From NCBI RefSeq assembly GCF_949987515.2, contig NC_082689.1:6563501-6627500 (forward strand): a DNA stretch of 64,000 nt, in the 5' to 3' direction. The stretch comes from Delphinus delphis. Its lineage: Eukaryota > Chordata > Mammalia > Artiodactyla > Delphinidae. The position numbers and the translations under genes were made by a program. The notes beneath the pieces are model-generated. The model ran no database searches. It was not told the origin of the DNA and worked only from the letters and a program-made list of their open reading frames with translations. Every line of letters starts with the position of its first letter. Position 1 is the stretch's first letter. Shown in pieces: positions 1 to 12,739 of this stretch.

Positions 1-1804
1 GATACAAATAGATGGAAAGATATACCGTGTTCTTGGATTGGAAGAATCAACATTGTGAAAATGACTCTACTACGCAAAGCAATCTACAGATTCAATGCAA
101 TCCCTATCAAACTACCACTGGCATTTTTCACAGAACTAGAACAAAATATTTCACAATTTGTATGGAAACACAAAAGACGCCGAATAGCCAAAGCAATCTT
201 GAGAACGAAAAATGGAGCTGGAGGAATCAGGCTCCCTGACTTCAGACTATACTACAAAGCTACAGTAATCAAGACAGTATGGTACTGGCACAAAAACAGA
301 AAGATCAATAGAACAGGATAGAAATCCCAGAGATAAACCCACACACATATGGTCACCTTATCTTTGATAAAGGAGGCAGGAATATACAGTGGAGAAAGGA
401 CAGCCTCTTCAATAAGTGGTGCTGGGAACACTGGACAGGTACATGTAAAAGTATGAGATTAGATCACTCCCTAACACCATACAGAAAAATAAGCTCAAAA
501 TGGATTAAAGACCTAAATGTAAGGCCAGAAACTATAAAACTTTTAGAGGAAAACATAGGCAGAACACTCTATGACATAAATCACAGCAAGATCCTTTTTG
601 ACCCACCTCCTAGAGAAATGGAAATAAAAATAAACAAATGGGACCTAATGAAACTTCAAAGCTTTTGCACAGCAAAGGAAACCATAAACAAGACCAAAAG
701 ACAACACTCAGAATGGGAGAAAATATTTGCAAATGAAGCAACTGACAAAGGATTAATCTCCAAAATTTATAAGCAGCTCATGCAGCTCAATAACAAAAAA
801 GCAAACAACCCAATCCAAAAATGGGCAGAAGACCTAAATAGACATTTCTCCAAAGAAGATATACAGACTGCCAACAAACACATGAAAGAATGCTCAACAT
901 CATTAATCATTAGAGAAATGCAAATCAAAACTACAATGAGATATCATCTCACACCAGTCAGAATGGCCATCATCAAAAAATCTAGAAACAATAAATGCTG
1001 GAGAGGGTGTGGAGAAAAGGGAACCCTCTTACACTGTTGGTGGGAATATAAATTAATACAGCCACTATGGAGAACAGTATGGAGGTTCCTTAAAAAACTA
1101 CAAATAGAACTACCATATGACCCAACAATCCCACTACTGGGCATATACCCTGAGAAAACCATAATTCAAAAAGAGTCATGTACCAAAATGTTCATTGCAG
1201 CTCTATTTCCAATAGCCCAGAGATGGAAACAACCTAAGTGTCCATCATCGGATGAATGGATAAAGAAGATGTGGCACATATATACAATGGAATATTACTC
1301 AGCCATAAAAAGAAACGAAATTGAGCTATTTGTAATGAGGTGGATAGAGCTAGAGTGTGTCATACAGAGTGAAGTAATTCAGAAAGAGAAAGACAAATAC
1401 CGTATGCTAACACACATATATGGAATTTAAGGAAAAAAATGTCATGAAGAACCTAGGGGTAAGACAGGAATAAAGACACAGACCTACTAGAGAATGGACT
1501 TGAGGATATGGGGAGACAGAAGGGTAAGCTATGACAAAGCGAGAGAGTGGCATGGACATATATACACTACCAAACGTAAAATAGATAGCTAGTGGGAAGC
1601 AGCCGCATAGCACAGGGAGATCAGCTTGGTGCTTTGTGACCACCTGGAGGGGTGGGATAGGGAGAGTGGGAGGGAGGGAGACACAAGAGGGAAGAGATAT
1701 GGGAACATATGTATATGTATAACTGATTCACTTTGTTATAAAGCAGAAACTAACACACCATTGTAAAGCAATTATACTCCAATAAAGATGTAAAAAAAAA
1801 AAAA
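1..1804 (+). mobile_element. L1 retrotransposon, 3' part, cut by the window's left edge
   Basis: This is the 3' end of a LINE-1: the C-terminal part of ORF2, an approximately 360-bp 3' UTR with the AATAAA signal near 1780, and an A-tail at 1792-1804. The 3' UTR matches a second copy at 8060-8588 nearly base for base, so both belong to a recent cetartiodactyl L1 family. It lies in a TRPM8 intron, in the antisense orientation to that gene. The 5' end is outside the window, so target duplications cannot be checked. Confidence 0.93.
55..1430 (+). pseudogene. L1 ORF2 C-terminal fragment (broken)
   Basis: The translation matches the C-terminal region of LINE-1 ORF2p (reverse transcriptase/endonuclease protein). 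Visible hallmarks are '[16 protein letters not shown]', 'RYHLTPVRM', the cysteine-rich '[16 protein letters not shown]' (knuckle-like motif) and '[18 protein letters not shown]'. The reading frame is broken: an in-frame TAG ends the first segment at 319-321, and the downstream 325-codon segment (453-1430) is in another frame. It is therefore a dead copy even though the second segment is long and open. It is not a host gene. Confidence 0.93.
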
Positions 1805-2304
1805 GGAAAGAAAAAAGAAGTGAATTCACAAAGGAATACTTACTGTGTAATTCCACAAATATCAAAACAAAGCCATGTATTGTTTAGGGACATATATTCA
1901 AATCATAAGCTTATAAATAAAAGCAGGACCAGGGAACACAAAATTCAGGATAGCTGTCGCCTTTGGCACGGAGGGCACGTGGGGGACTCCTGAAAAGGGC
2001 TGATGGTGGGTGCAAGCGTGTTCATTTTATTATTCTTCCTTAGGCTGGGAATTTATATTTGCATGTTCTTTTCTACAAATAATAAAAATGTAGAGAGCAA
2101 AAATAAATCCTACACTCATCTGAACGTGAAAAATTTTGAAAACCTGTGATGCCCTTTCTTCCTCAGAATATTTTCTAGCTCTTCACTAATTTTAAGTCTA
2201 CTTAACACAGATGAAGAAAACTCAACAGTATAAGCTTATGTGTATAAGCTTGTGAAATCGATGATGGTGGAGGAGGGGTGGTGATAAAAACTGCCTTGTT
2301 GCTG
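1805..2304. other. TRPM8 intron sequence, nothing recognised
   Basis: AT-rich unique-looking sequence between the L1 tail and a SINE. I see no exon, RNA gene or recognisable repeat. Confidence 0.5.
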
Positions 2305-2317
2305 AAAGTTCCCTCTG

Positions 2318-2471
2318 GGGACTTCCCTGGCGGTCCAGTGGTTAAGACTCACGCTTCCACCGCAGGGGGCATGGGTTCGATCTCTGGTCAGGGAACTAAG
2401 ATCCCACATGCCATGATGTGTGGCCAAAACAATTTTTTTTTAATTAAAAAATAAAGGCCTTTAAAGAAAAA
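2318..2471 (+). mobile_element. Short CHR-type tRNA-derived SINE
   Basis: The head 'gacttccctggcggtccagt' and the B-box-like 'ggttcgatctctggt' identify a tRNA-derived CHR-class SINE with an A/T-rich tail. A 13-bp target duplication, aaagttccctctg, flanks it exactly (2305-2317 and 2472-2484). It lies in the TRPM8 intron, antisense to the gene. Confidence 0.9.
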
Positions 2472-2484
2472 AAAGTTCCCTCTG

Positions 2485-3469
2485 AAAAATGTACTTTGCA
2501 AAGGTGTGTAGTCTCAGGGGCAAACAGGACCCCCCCCCCATAACTGGGATGTACTTAGGTGGTCTCAGAAATTCTACCCACAGGGCAGCTGGCATCTCTG
2601 AGGGGAGCAGGAAATCCATCCAGAAATCCCATGGGAGCCCAAAGGAGAATGGCACGGGAGAGTCAGCCTTTGTCTCCCAGAGACACCCATGCCTGCGTCC
2701 AAGTATGATCCGGAAAGGCCTTTTCTGCCCTCCCAGAGGTCCGTCACTGCTGGAGGCTGGAGGAGGGGGCATTGGAGAGGCCACCAGCGCCCTCTGCCCA
2801 CTGTGTAATTCTCACCGGACCAGGGTCAAGGTGACGGCAGGTGCAAAATCTAAGGAGGCGCTGGGTGTTGGGAGTGGCAAGTGCACGGGCGCCCCCAAGA
2901 ACCCCACCCAGCAGATCAAAATACTGACATGCCCAGCACCCCAGAAGCCCCCACCCAGTCCCTCCTCCTTCCTTTTTCCAAAGTTAGCCACCACCCCGAC
3001 TTTTAACACTCTAGTCGGCGGAAGCTTGGTACCAGACTGGAACGTTGTCTTTATTTCCTGACAAATGAGAGTATTCACTAGGACGTGAGAGTGAACAGAA
3101 AGCCTGCGGGAACCACTAGAGGTGGCTGAGGGACGGAAGGGGCAGCGCAGCCCAGCGGGGAGCCTCCTGCCGGGCGCCCCACCCTGAGTCCGCTCACCCC
3201 TAAGCAACAGCTCAGTGCGCCTCTATGAAAGCAGTGTGGACACGGGCTTGGAAGGAGGAGAGAGATGCTGTGGAGAACAGCTAGAAGCTACGGCAAGAAC
3301 AAATGCAGACCCAGAATGAGCCCCCGGCCATAGAGTTGAAGAAAAGGACCTCAAGAATCACTTCCGAGGTGAACCCACAGGGCTGGAAGCAAGGACACCA
3401 AGCATTAGCTAGTAAAAGGAATATTAAAAGTGCAGTATTTAGGATTTCATAAAAGTCACTTAACAAGTG
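2485..3469. other. TRPM8 intron sequence, nothing recognised
   Basis: GC-moderate sequence holding a C homopolymer near 2531-2539. A 190-codon open frame at 2489-3061 has no recognisable domain and looks accidental. No splice-flanked TRPM8 exon was recognised here. Confidence 0.5.
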
Positions 3470-3626
3470 CATTCTTGAATGGATAAGCAAGGTCCTACTG
3501 TACAGCACAGGGAACTAGATCCAGTCTCCTGTAGTAAACCGCAATGGAAAAACATGTGAAAAAGCAGGTATATATATGTGTAACTGAACCACTTTGCTCT
3601 ACAGCAGAAATGAACACTGCTATTTT
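3470..3626 (+). mobile_element. L1 3' UTR fragment
   Basis: Contains the typical cetartiodactyl L1 3' UTR phrases 'actgtacagcacagggaact' and 'taactgaaccactttgctct'. It is a short, diverged remnant without a clear A-tail. Confidence 0.75.
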
Positions 3627-3873
3627 TTTAAAAAGGCCCCAAATAAGTACATTCTTTAGCAACTCAAGGTTGCGGTCACAATCTTCAAAACAGGGATGCC
3701 TGAAAAACTACACAGATAAGAAAAGGCCTCTACATTCGACAAAAATAATCCACAGAACGAAATGCCATACGTTGAGATATGATCTTTTTAAAGAAGGAGT
3801 ATTGGTCCCCAAAGAATCCTAGCTGCAAAGGGCTGCTTTCTGACATATCAGCGGGTTGGTGGGGCGTGGCTCA

Positions 3874-4899
<1,026 letters not shown>

Positions 4900-5290
4900 A
4901 TCATCACCACATCCAAGTGGCAGTCGCACCCCCTCGCCCCTCTCCAGCCCCTCCAGTGGCCCGCAGCTGCCACTTGGGCCCTGCTTGCCTCCCCCGCATG
5001 ACTGCACCCACCTCCCTCTCCTTCTGGGCCAGGTTCCTCACGGGGCCCCGCTTTTCCCGTCTAGGTCCCACCGTCTGTCTGGAACCCTCTTCCTCAAACC
5101 CTGCCCAGCTGCTTATCTCCCGCTCATCCTACGGGCCTTATACACCATCTCTTCAGGGAGGTACCTCTGACGCCCAGGCTGGCGCAGGTGCCTGGTGGCC
5201 TGTTCTGGAAGCACCATATCCCTTCCACCAAGCCGTGTGCATCCTGATTTGTTACATGATCTGTTTGGCCCCTGTCTGCCTACTTAAGTC
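4900..5290 (+). mobile_element. LINE-2 (L2) 3' fragment, probable
   Basis: The run through 'tctggaaccctcttcctcaa' and the pyrimidine-rich text around it resembles the L2 3' region ('ctggaatgctcttcccc...' type). It is old and diverged. The family call comes from memory of the consensus. Confidence 0.5.
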
Positions 5291-5304
5291 AAAAACCAGA
5301 TCTA

Positions 5305-5511
5305 GGGGCTTCCCTGGTGGCGCAGTGGTTGAAGAGTCCACCTGCCGATGCAGGGGACGCGGGTTCGTGCCCCGGTCCGGGAAGATCCCACATGCCGCGG
5401 AGCGGCTGGGCCCGTGAGCCATGGCCGCTGGGCCTGTGCGTCCAGAGCCCGTACTCCGCAACAGGAGAGGCCACAACAGTGAGAGGCCCGCGTACCGCAA
5501 AAAACAAAAAC
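5305..5511 (+). mobile_element. CHR-type SINE (about 200-bp cetacean class)
   Basis: Full-length head to A-rich tail: 'ggcttccctggtggcgcagt', B-box 'gggttcgtgccccggtc', then the body ending 'gaggcccgcgtaccgc' and a CAAAAA tail. Near-identical target duplications (aaaaaccagatcta at 5291-5304, aaaaacagatcta at 5512-5524) flank it. Confidence 0.95.
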
Positions 5512-5524
5512 AAAAACAGATCTA

Positions 5525-7105
5525 TCTGTTCAGCACTGTATTCCCAGAGCCTGGCACAGAGCAGAGAGTAGAATTGTACCAATATTGATTGAGCGAATAA
5601 TCTAAGTGATTACATAACACTCCCTCCTACCCTCAAAATCCTCTTTCAGTTTTGCAAATTACTTCCAACTCGCCTCCCATACCCCCTGCACGAGGAAAGG
5701 CCTGAGACCCAAGCCTCAGCCACACGACTCCTGAGCCCTCAGCCTGTCTCCTCCTCCAGGTCGCCTGTCCCAGCCTCAAAACCCTCCCAGGCCACAGACA
5801 CCGACGCTTCTTCAAAGCCCACTCAGAACCCTCAGGCCAGGCTGTTTAAAGCAAGGAGCGCTTCTTTTACTTCTCGCCCCAGGCATTTCACGGAGAGGCT
5901 CAGAGTATTAATTGGTACTTTACATACATTATGGCAAAACCGCAAATCAGTCCTGCAAGGTATTTCCTATGATCCCCATACAGCAAATGGCTTCTAAGTA
6001 GGGCACCGACAGTCAGGAAATGATTTCATTTGCTCACGGTGAAAAAACTGCTTATTTCGTTGCAATGGAGAAAAGTGTATTTTTGCTTCTTCATCACAGT
6101 TCAGTCAAATAAGAAATGGGAAAGCTGTGTGAGAAATGCAGAATCTGCCCTTTTCTGACATTTCACATGTCTTTATTCGATGTTCGTTTCGAACTGGTTT
6201 TCTGAGGCCAGGGGATGTTCAAGGTGTGGAATTATGAGTCCAGGCGTTCTTCATCCCATCCCACACACCAGGTGTTCCAGGTGTACTGTTTATCCAGCTC
6301 CTAAACACAGGCAGGAGCTAAGGGTTCGGTGTGAAAGGGGTTTCCAGGAGGAGGGACATAGGCCAAGGACCAAGGGCTTCCAGGGGGGTCTGGAGAGGAG
6401 AGGAGAGGGTCCAGAGGGCCCCCCCAGGAACCTTGGGAAAGAGGGTGGCCCGCCCCTGAAAGGGAGTGAACTGGAAAAGTAGAAGGAGGAGGGAATGAAA
6501 GCCACACCAGGGAGAAACCAGTCGATGCATCCCACGCTAAGGAAAAGTCATAAAATCACACCACTGGGTTGAACCACACAAAATCCAGTGGAGAAGATGG
6601 GCCAAAGAGTCCAAAGCCACCAAACAAGGGAACATGAGTCACTGATAAACACAGAAACATGCTAAGCCTTCCTAGTAATAAAAACAATAAAAGTCCAACG
6701 GCGATGAAACACCCAGGGGAAATATTTCGGATGACAGCATTTGATGTTGGGAAGAGCTTAGTGGGACAGACACTCTCGTATCATTGCAGGGGGGGTAAAA
6801 TCATCTTCCTGCCTCTGCAAAAGAATGTGGCAATAAGGTAGCCAGACATGCAAGTATTATCATCGTTGACCCAGTGAATTGGCTTTGGAGAATTCTAGAT
6901 AAAAGAAATCATCAGAAACACATCAAAGGGTATACCCAAAAGATATTCATTTCATAGGAAAAATTAGAAATGACTTAAACTTCCATCAGTAGGAGCACAT
7001 TACACCCAGAAGAAGTAAGAGGATGATACCATGAAGTGGGTGCATTTTAATGACATGGAAAATGTCATAGGATTTATCGTGAGTAGAAAAAAAGCCGGAG
7101 GCAAG
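5525..7105. other. Intergenic or 5' intron sequence, nothing recognised
   Basis: Mixed-composition sequence with purine-rich stretches around 6370-6490. I see no supported gene, RNA or repeat. Confidence 0.45.
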
Positions 7106-7109
7106 AAAT

Positions 7110-7320
7110 CACCATGGTCAGGAGCTCTGGCTTTAGAGATGGTCAGCTCGCGTTCAGTCACTCACCCTGTGACCTTGAGTGGGTCTTTCACCCTCTCAGC
7201 TTCCCTATAAAGGTGGTTCAGCAGCTGACATATGACCCACCTTCAGGAAGGGCAGCTATCGAAGTAAGGGATGTAAATGCATTAGGTATAATGTGTATAA
7301 GGCACACAGAAGTAAATACA
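7110..7320 (+). mobile_element. MIR SINE, diverged
   Basis: MIR-like order: 'tcaggagctctggctttaga', then 'ctgtgaccttgagtgggtct', then a late part with 'taaatgcattaggtataatg'. Old mammalian tRNA-derived SINE. Confidence 0.6.
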
Positions 7321-7329
7321 CCAAGGTGT

Positions 7330-8058
7330 TCACCATTGCCATATGTGGGGCTGGGACTGTGAGTGATTTTAATTTTATTCTTTCACTTTTTATATTTGCC
7401 CAAATTAAATATATTTCTTAAATAATCTGGAAAATATATTTAATAAATAGGAAAAGTGTCTAGAGGCTGGGCAAGGCTAAGAGAACCAGTGACCTTAGTG
7501 AGAACATTTCAGTAAGTGGGATGAGCGAGTGAGGACCACCAGAGACGGCATCTCCATCCACAAGAGCACGTGGCGGGTGGGTAGCTAGAAGGGAGGGGAG
7601 GGTCCGTGGCTGACTTGTTTCCTCCCAAGAGGTGGGATCATGTTTAAATCTTGGCAGAGGAAAACTAGCAGAGAGGGAGAGATTAAACCACAGGGAAAAT
7701 ATAATAATGTAATAATTCTGTTGACTGCAGAGCATGGAGTAGGACTTTGTGGAGGTAGGCAGGAGCGGTGAAGCCATCAGCACTAAAATGATCGATTGAG
7801 GATAAACGATAAATTGAAGGTAAAAGGAAAAGAGAGTCAACAATAACATAATAAATACTGATGACAATCGGGGCATTTTTGTTCTCTCACATCATATCTT
7901 TGAAATCATTTCCGAACATGAAACTGACATCCCACCAGCCACAGGCCCTTGGTCTTATCTGGGCTGTCTGACTTGTACTCCAGAGAAAAAATGCCAAGTC
8001 TGCCCCAGAGAGGAGATTGGCTGGGGACACTGCATACATTTTCAGGGCTCTGAAACTC
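7330..8058. other. Nothing recognised
   Basis: AT-leaning sequence up to the L1 insertion. No supported feature. Confidence 0.45.
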
Positions 8059-8059
8059 T

Positions 8060-8588
8060 AAATATACAATGGAATATTACTCAGCCATAAAAAGAAACAA
8101 AACTGAGTTATTTGTAGTGAGGTGGATGGACCTAGAGTCTGTCATACAGAGTGAAGTAAGTCAGAAAGAGAAAGACAAATACCGTATGCTAACACAAATA
8201 TATGGAATCTAAGAAAAAAAAATGTCATGAAGAACCTAGGGGTAAGACAGGAATAAAGACACAGACCTACTAGAGAATGGACTTGAGGATATGAGGAGGG
8301 GGAAGGATAAGCTGTGATAAGGTGAGAGAGTGGCATGGACATATATACACTACCAAACGTAAAATAGATAGCTAGTGGGAAGCAGCCACATAGCACACGG
8401 AGATCAGCTCGGTGCTTTGTGACCACCTAGAGGGGTGGGATAGGGAGGGTGGGAGGGAGGGAGACGCAAGAGGGAAGAGATATGGGAACATATGTATATG
8501 TATAACTGATTCACTTTGTTGTAAAGCAGAAACTAACACACCATTGTAAAGCAATTATACTCCAATAAAGATGTAAAAATAAAAAAAA
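8060..8588 (+). mobile_element. L1, strongly 5'-truncated (ORF2 end plus 3' UTR)
   Basis: The sequence from 'atacaatggaatattactca' to the A-rich tail is nearly identical to bases 1283-1804 of the L1 at the left edge, including the shared 3' UTR and AATAAA. It is a typical 5'-truncated insertion. A small indel (an extra run of A) near 8213-8222 separates it from the first copy. Confidence 0.92.
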
Positions 8589-8589
8589 C

Positions 8590-9690
8590 TAAATAGTTGT
8601 TGAAAAATCTGAGTCTAGAGTAGTGGTTTCAAAGGCGGGGCTTAGGGCTTTGCGTCTGTGAGGGGCTCAGGGATGCCTCCCCACATCAGTGGGAGCAGTG
8701 CTGCTTCATCAGACTTACATCTCCAGGGTCCTAGCAGATTCCCCCTGAGGAAAGGTTTCTGCTGCTGAAGAGCAGCTGGACACATCTGCTCTGGAGCTCT
8801 GCTGCAGGTTTGCTCCGGGTCACCTTAACTGCACAGGCAGCCAGGGGACATCTGCAGCTTCCGTCTCTTGGAATTGGTAAGAAAGCACTACTTTACTTGA
8901 GGAAAAGTAAGTTTATAGGTGGTTTGGCAAGCTCCAGAAGCTAAAGGTGATGGACTTATTCCCAATAACCCCAACAATTAGGGGTTGGCATTTCACATAC
9001 ATCTTGGAATATGTGATTTCATAGCTCCCAAACTATAACACAACGTAACATGACATGATATAAGCATGATACATAATTGTTATGGTCCTAAAACCTCACC
9101 AAAGTTCTCTCTCGGATATTATGTCTTTCTCTGGATCGGAAACGGGGTATTTGGCACTGATGTTCCACCCATTTGGAGGGCAGTGGAGTATAATGCTGAC
9201 GAGCATGAACTTCAAGGCTAGACCATCTTCTCGCTTCACCTTTAACTGTATCTGAATGTATTTCTATAAATTAATGAAATTCTCACTGAGGAGTGGGAAA
9301 ATGGAGTCAGGAAAATGGTGGCACTGGATGTGGACTAACCCCACCGAGGGGACCTCCCCAAGTAGAATCCACCAGTAAAACAACACCAAGCATGCCCCGC
9401 AACGTGTATATGAGGTCTGATGAGAATTTCATGTAAATCAAACCCAGTTCACCCTGTTATTCTACTTCTAAAAGATCGTAGGGTAGGTCAATGCATCAGG
9501 AAAGCGCTAGTGTCATAACACGGGCCAGAGATTCAAAAGTTCAGGCAAAAATGAAACATGTACTTTTCTTCAATAATGAAGAGTACAATGTCAAGAGGAA
9601 TTCAGATAAACACACCAAGAGACATCTATTATTAATACAATCAAACTCGGAGGACAATGAGGACTGTAGAGATACAGAAGACAAAACAAA
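8590..9690. other. Nothing recognised
   Basis: Unique-looking sequence. An 87-codon open frame at 9491-9754 has no recognisable domain. Confidence 0.45.
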
Positions 9691-9694
9691 ACAA

Positions 9695-9880
9695 AAGCCT
9701 GGGTTTGGGAGTCAGGAAAATCCAAGCGTGGGACTGAGCTCCACCACTGACTAGCAGCTCACTTAGCCCCTTTGGGTCTCAGCTCGTTGATCTCTAAAAA
9801 TGTGTCTCCCTGCCCCATGGCTTGGTTGTGACAGGACTGAAGAGGATGCTCCTACAGCAAGCTTGGCACGTGCTTGAGTA
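9695..9880 (+). mobile_element. MIR SINE, diverged
   Basis: 'gggtttgggagtcaggaaaa', 'tgagctccaccactgactag' and 'ctttgggtctcagctcgttg' follow the MIR core order. Confidence 0.55.
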
Positions 9881-10321
9881 ATGTAGACATCGGTGCTTTT
9901 ATCAATACTCCTATTACTAGCGTCGGGGCTCCACGAGAAGAGTCAGGAAGGAGCGGGAGGAAAATCGCTGTGGCAGGAAGAGTCAGGAACGGGGACTCAC
10001 AAGTGTCGTGACCACTCCCTCCCGTGTCACCAGGAAACTTGTGTTTTATCTGCTCAGCTCCTGAGGCCCTTGCAGGGTGAAAACTTGGAAGTGGCCTAGG
10101 GGAGCTAAATAGGTTTACATTCAAAAGGATGCAGAGACAGTCACAGGGAACACAGGTAGAATGTGGGGAGAGGTGGGGAGACAGGAAGAGCTCGGCGAGT
10201 GGAGAGGAAGAGGCTAGAATATATACAGACTCTATGGGGAAGGCGACTGCCACGGTGAGTAAGGCTTTAGCAAGACGGGTGGACGGCATCTTTTGGATTT
10301 TTTTAGAGTCCAGCCATTAGT

Positions 10322-10850
10322 ATCAGCTGCTATCGCTGTGTAAGAAGTTATCCCAAAATGTGACTACTTACAATGACACACACTTATGAGCCCGCAGTTT
10401 CTGTGGTCAGGCATCTGGGCTCCGTGGAGCTGGATTCTCTGCTCGGGGGCTCTCACAGGCTGCACTCAGATGCCAGCAGGGGCTGGGGTCTTGTCTCAAG
10501 CCTGGGGCTGGGGTTGGTGGGGTGGGGGTTGGGGGGACCTGCTTCCCAGCTCACGTGGCTGTTAACAGGATACGTCTCCTTGAGGGCTGTTGGACCAGGG
10601 GCCCCCGTACCTCACTGGCTGTTGGCGGGAGGTCACCCTCAGTGTCTGGCTGCCAGGGCCTCTCTAACGTGGCGGCTTCTGTATCAAAGCATATAAGCTG
10701 ACAAGGCATTAGACGGAGTCTGCCAGCGAGACACAGTCACAATCTTTCGTAACCTAATCATGCAAGTGACATTGCATATCACCTTTGCCACATTCTGTTG
10801 GTTAGAAGCAAATCACGAGGTCTTACTTACACGCAAGGGGAGGGGACCAC
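10322..10850 (+). repeat. Ancient interspersed repeat, family uncertain
   Basis: The pattern 'atcagctgctatcgctgtgt' followed by 'gcagtttctgtggtcaggca', then 'aacgtggcggcttctgtatc' and 'gttggttagaagcaaatcac', is the layout of a common old mammalian repeat. I cannot name the family with certainty. A G-rich stretch at about 10500-10540 lies inside it. Confidence 0.45.
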
Positions 10851-11537
10851 ACGAGGGCGTGAATAGCCATGAATTCCACAGGTGGGGGGCCCATCTTAGA
10901 AGCCCACCTACCGTGGCACCTTTAACTCACATTTATTTCCAGTGTTCTTGCTTTGTTGGACCTGAATATCTTTTGAATATAGCATTGTGCCAAGACTGGC
11001 CGTACGACTCATCAATTTGGGGGGTCTTATAAATGTAAAATTCAAAGCAGGACTCCTAAGGTATCTGACTGAGCAGAAACCCTGAGGAAGAAATCAGAGT
11101 AACTTTAGGATAAATGGTGGCACAGAACCCGCAACGAGCCTCCCTTCTAACTGCACACCCCCTATGACCATACGCTAAGTCGGTATGGGTAAAAGTTTGC
11201 TTTTTCTTAATCCACTGACGGCCTGCCATCTGAGCATTGATCGCCCAACCTCACTACGGTGGTCCACTCAATCTGGGATCTAGATCCATGCTGTTACGAG
11301 TAAGCTATTCTTTTTAGATTCTAGATTTCCCCTTTGAGAATAATTTCTATCTTCATATTAATTTTTATTCTGTATTTTCAACACTTATTTAGACTGAGCC
11401 CTGCAAGTGTCACTGGTGTCCACGAGTCCAGTGTGAGTCCTTCCATATCCGACTTGTCCACATTGGACTCCTCTGTCGGCATCAGAGGGTCCCTGGGGAT
11501 GATTTTAGTGAGGTGTGTGTGTTAGGAGCTTCTTATC
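10851..11537. other. Nothing recognised
   Basis: No gene or repeat that I can support. Confidence 0.4.
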
Positions 11538-11539
11538 CA

Positions 11540-11840
11540 TGTTGTTGACCTAAAACAAATAGACCGCCAGGTATTTCTCCAGCAAAGATGGGTTTATTCA
11601 GAACCAGCAGAGAATCGCTATTCAGGGTCAGCAACCATGGTGAACCACTTGCAAGTTCCTGCACAGCAAGGGAAGGAGACTCCTATATAGAGGGAAAAGG
11701 GAGGGAGGGCTGTAGTAAACAGAGTCCCTGGCTTTTCACTGGCTTAGCCCCCTCGGGGAGAGGGGGGAGGAAGAGTCCTTCTTCTTCCTATTGGGCTCTG
11801 TTGTCATCACAGGGTGTGAGAGCTCCCCCCTTGTGGTCCC
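11540..11840 (-). mobile_element. Possible endogenous-retrovirus LTR remnant
   Basis: Read on the minus strand, the segment holds an AATAAA followed by 'cccatctttgctggagaaat', with a TATATAG box about 100 bp upstream (plus strand about 11683). This is an LTR-like promoter/poly(A) layout. No internal viral gene is seen. The family is not identified. Confidence 0.4.
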
Positions 11841-11854
11841 TCAACTCTATGTGG

Positions 11855-11992
11855 TTTTTTTTCATTTTTTTTCTTTTTTCTTTCCACCTCACCCCCGGGC
11901 TTGAGGGATCTTGGTTCCCCAACCAGAGATTGAACCCAGGCCCTCGGCATTGAAAGCGTGGAGTCCCAACTACTGGACCTCCAGGAAATTCC
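11855..11992 (-). mobile_element. Short CHR-type SINE, diverged
   Basis: The minus-strand copy shows 'gatcttggttccccaaccag', 'agattgaacccaggcc' (inverted B box) and the head 'ccaggaaattcc' at its right end. The T-rich left end is the A-tail. Confidence 0.8.
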
Positions 11993-12739
11993 TTCTGTTT
12001 CTGTTTATTTTTTTTTTTTACCGTGCAAATGCCTTTTTACTGCATTCACACATGGATAATTTGACCAACACTTTTCCCCCCTGACACCATAAGAACAGTT
12101 CCATTCTTTTTAGGGTTTTGATCTTGTAAAGGAAAAGTGAGGCAGCCTCACTTTTATTCCTTCTGTCCAACATTTATATGCTTCTTCCTCTTTTCCTTAA
12201 ATTCTAATATTTCATTGACTCTGACTAGATATTGGTCTAAATTTTTTACACTATGTGCTCTTTTTTACATGCAAATTCGAGTTTTGGTTTTGTTGTTTTC
12301 AGCTCTAGAAAGTTTGCTATTTCATTATTGTTTTCTGATTACAGCCTCCCGGGGGCATGGACAGCACCCCGGGGAGGTTGTGGCCTCCCCAGTTCAGTAA
12401 CTGTCTAATGAAGGCAGTTGTGACAAAGAGAGAAGGACAGTGCTGCCTTCCAGAATGGACTACTGTCCTTATTTCTGCATGGAGCTGGCACCCTACTCAG
12501 GGGTGGCAAAAACTGGCATCATCATGTGACCCAATGTCACACCAGAAGATGTGCTCGGATGTGCAGGGGATGCCAGCCCACAGCGTCCTTCACGGGGACC
12601 CCTGACACAGGCAGCTTGCTAGGTAACGACAGCATGGGTGGAGTTGTCACAAGGCTCCACGCACCAGCTTTCACCTGTCCAAGGGGATGGGAGCTCCTCA
12701 GGAAGCTTCGCCCCTTTCTGTGGAGCCGTGGGAACATGT
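11993..12739. other. Nothing recognised
   Basis: T-rich, then mixed sequence. No supported feature. Confidence 0.4.

Noticed and set aside
453..1430. 325-codon open frame that could be a host gene
   Set aside because: It is the C-terminal part of L1 ORF2, followed by an L1 3' UTR and A-tail.
2489..3061. 190-codon plus-strand open frame
   Set aside because: GC-rich chance frame in a TRPM8 intron, antisense to the gene, no recognisable family.
5305..5400. tRNA gene suggested by A/B-box-like promoter elements
   Set aside because: These are heads of tRNA-derived SINEs. No cloverleaf with a proper acceptor stem is present at this or the other SINE loci.
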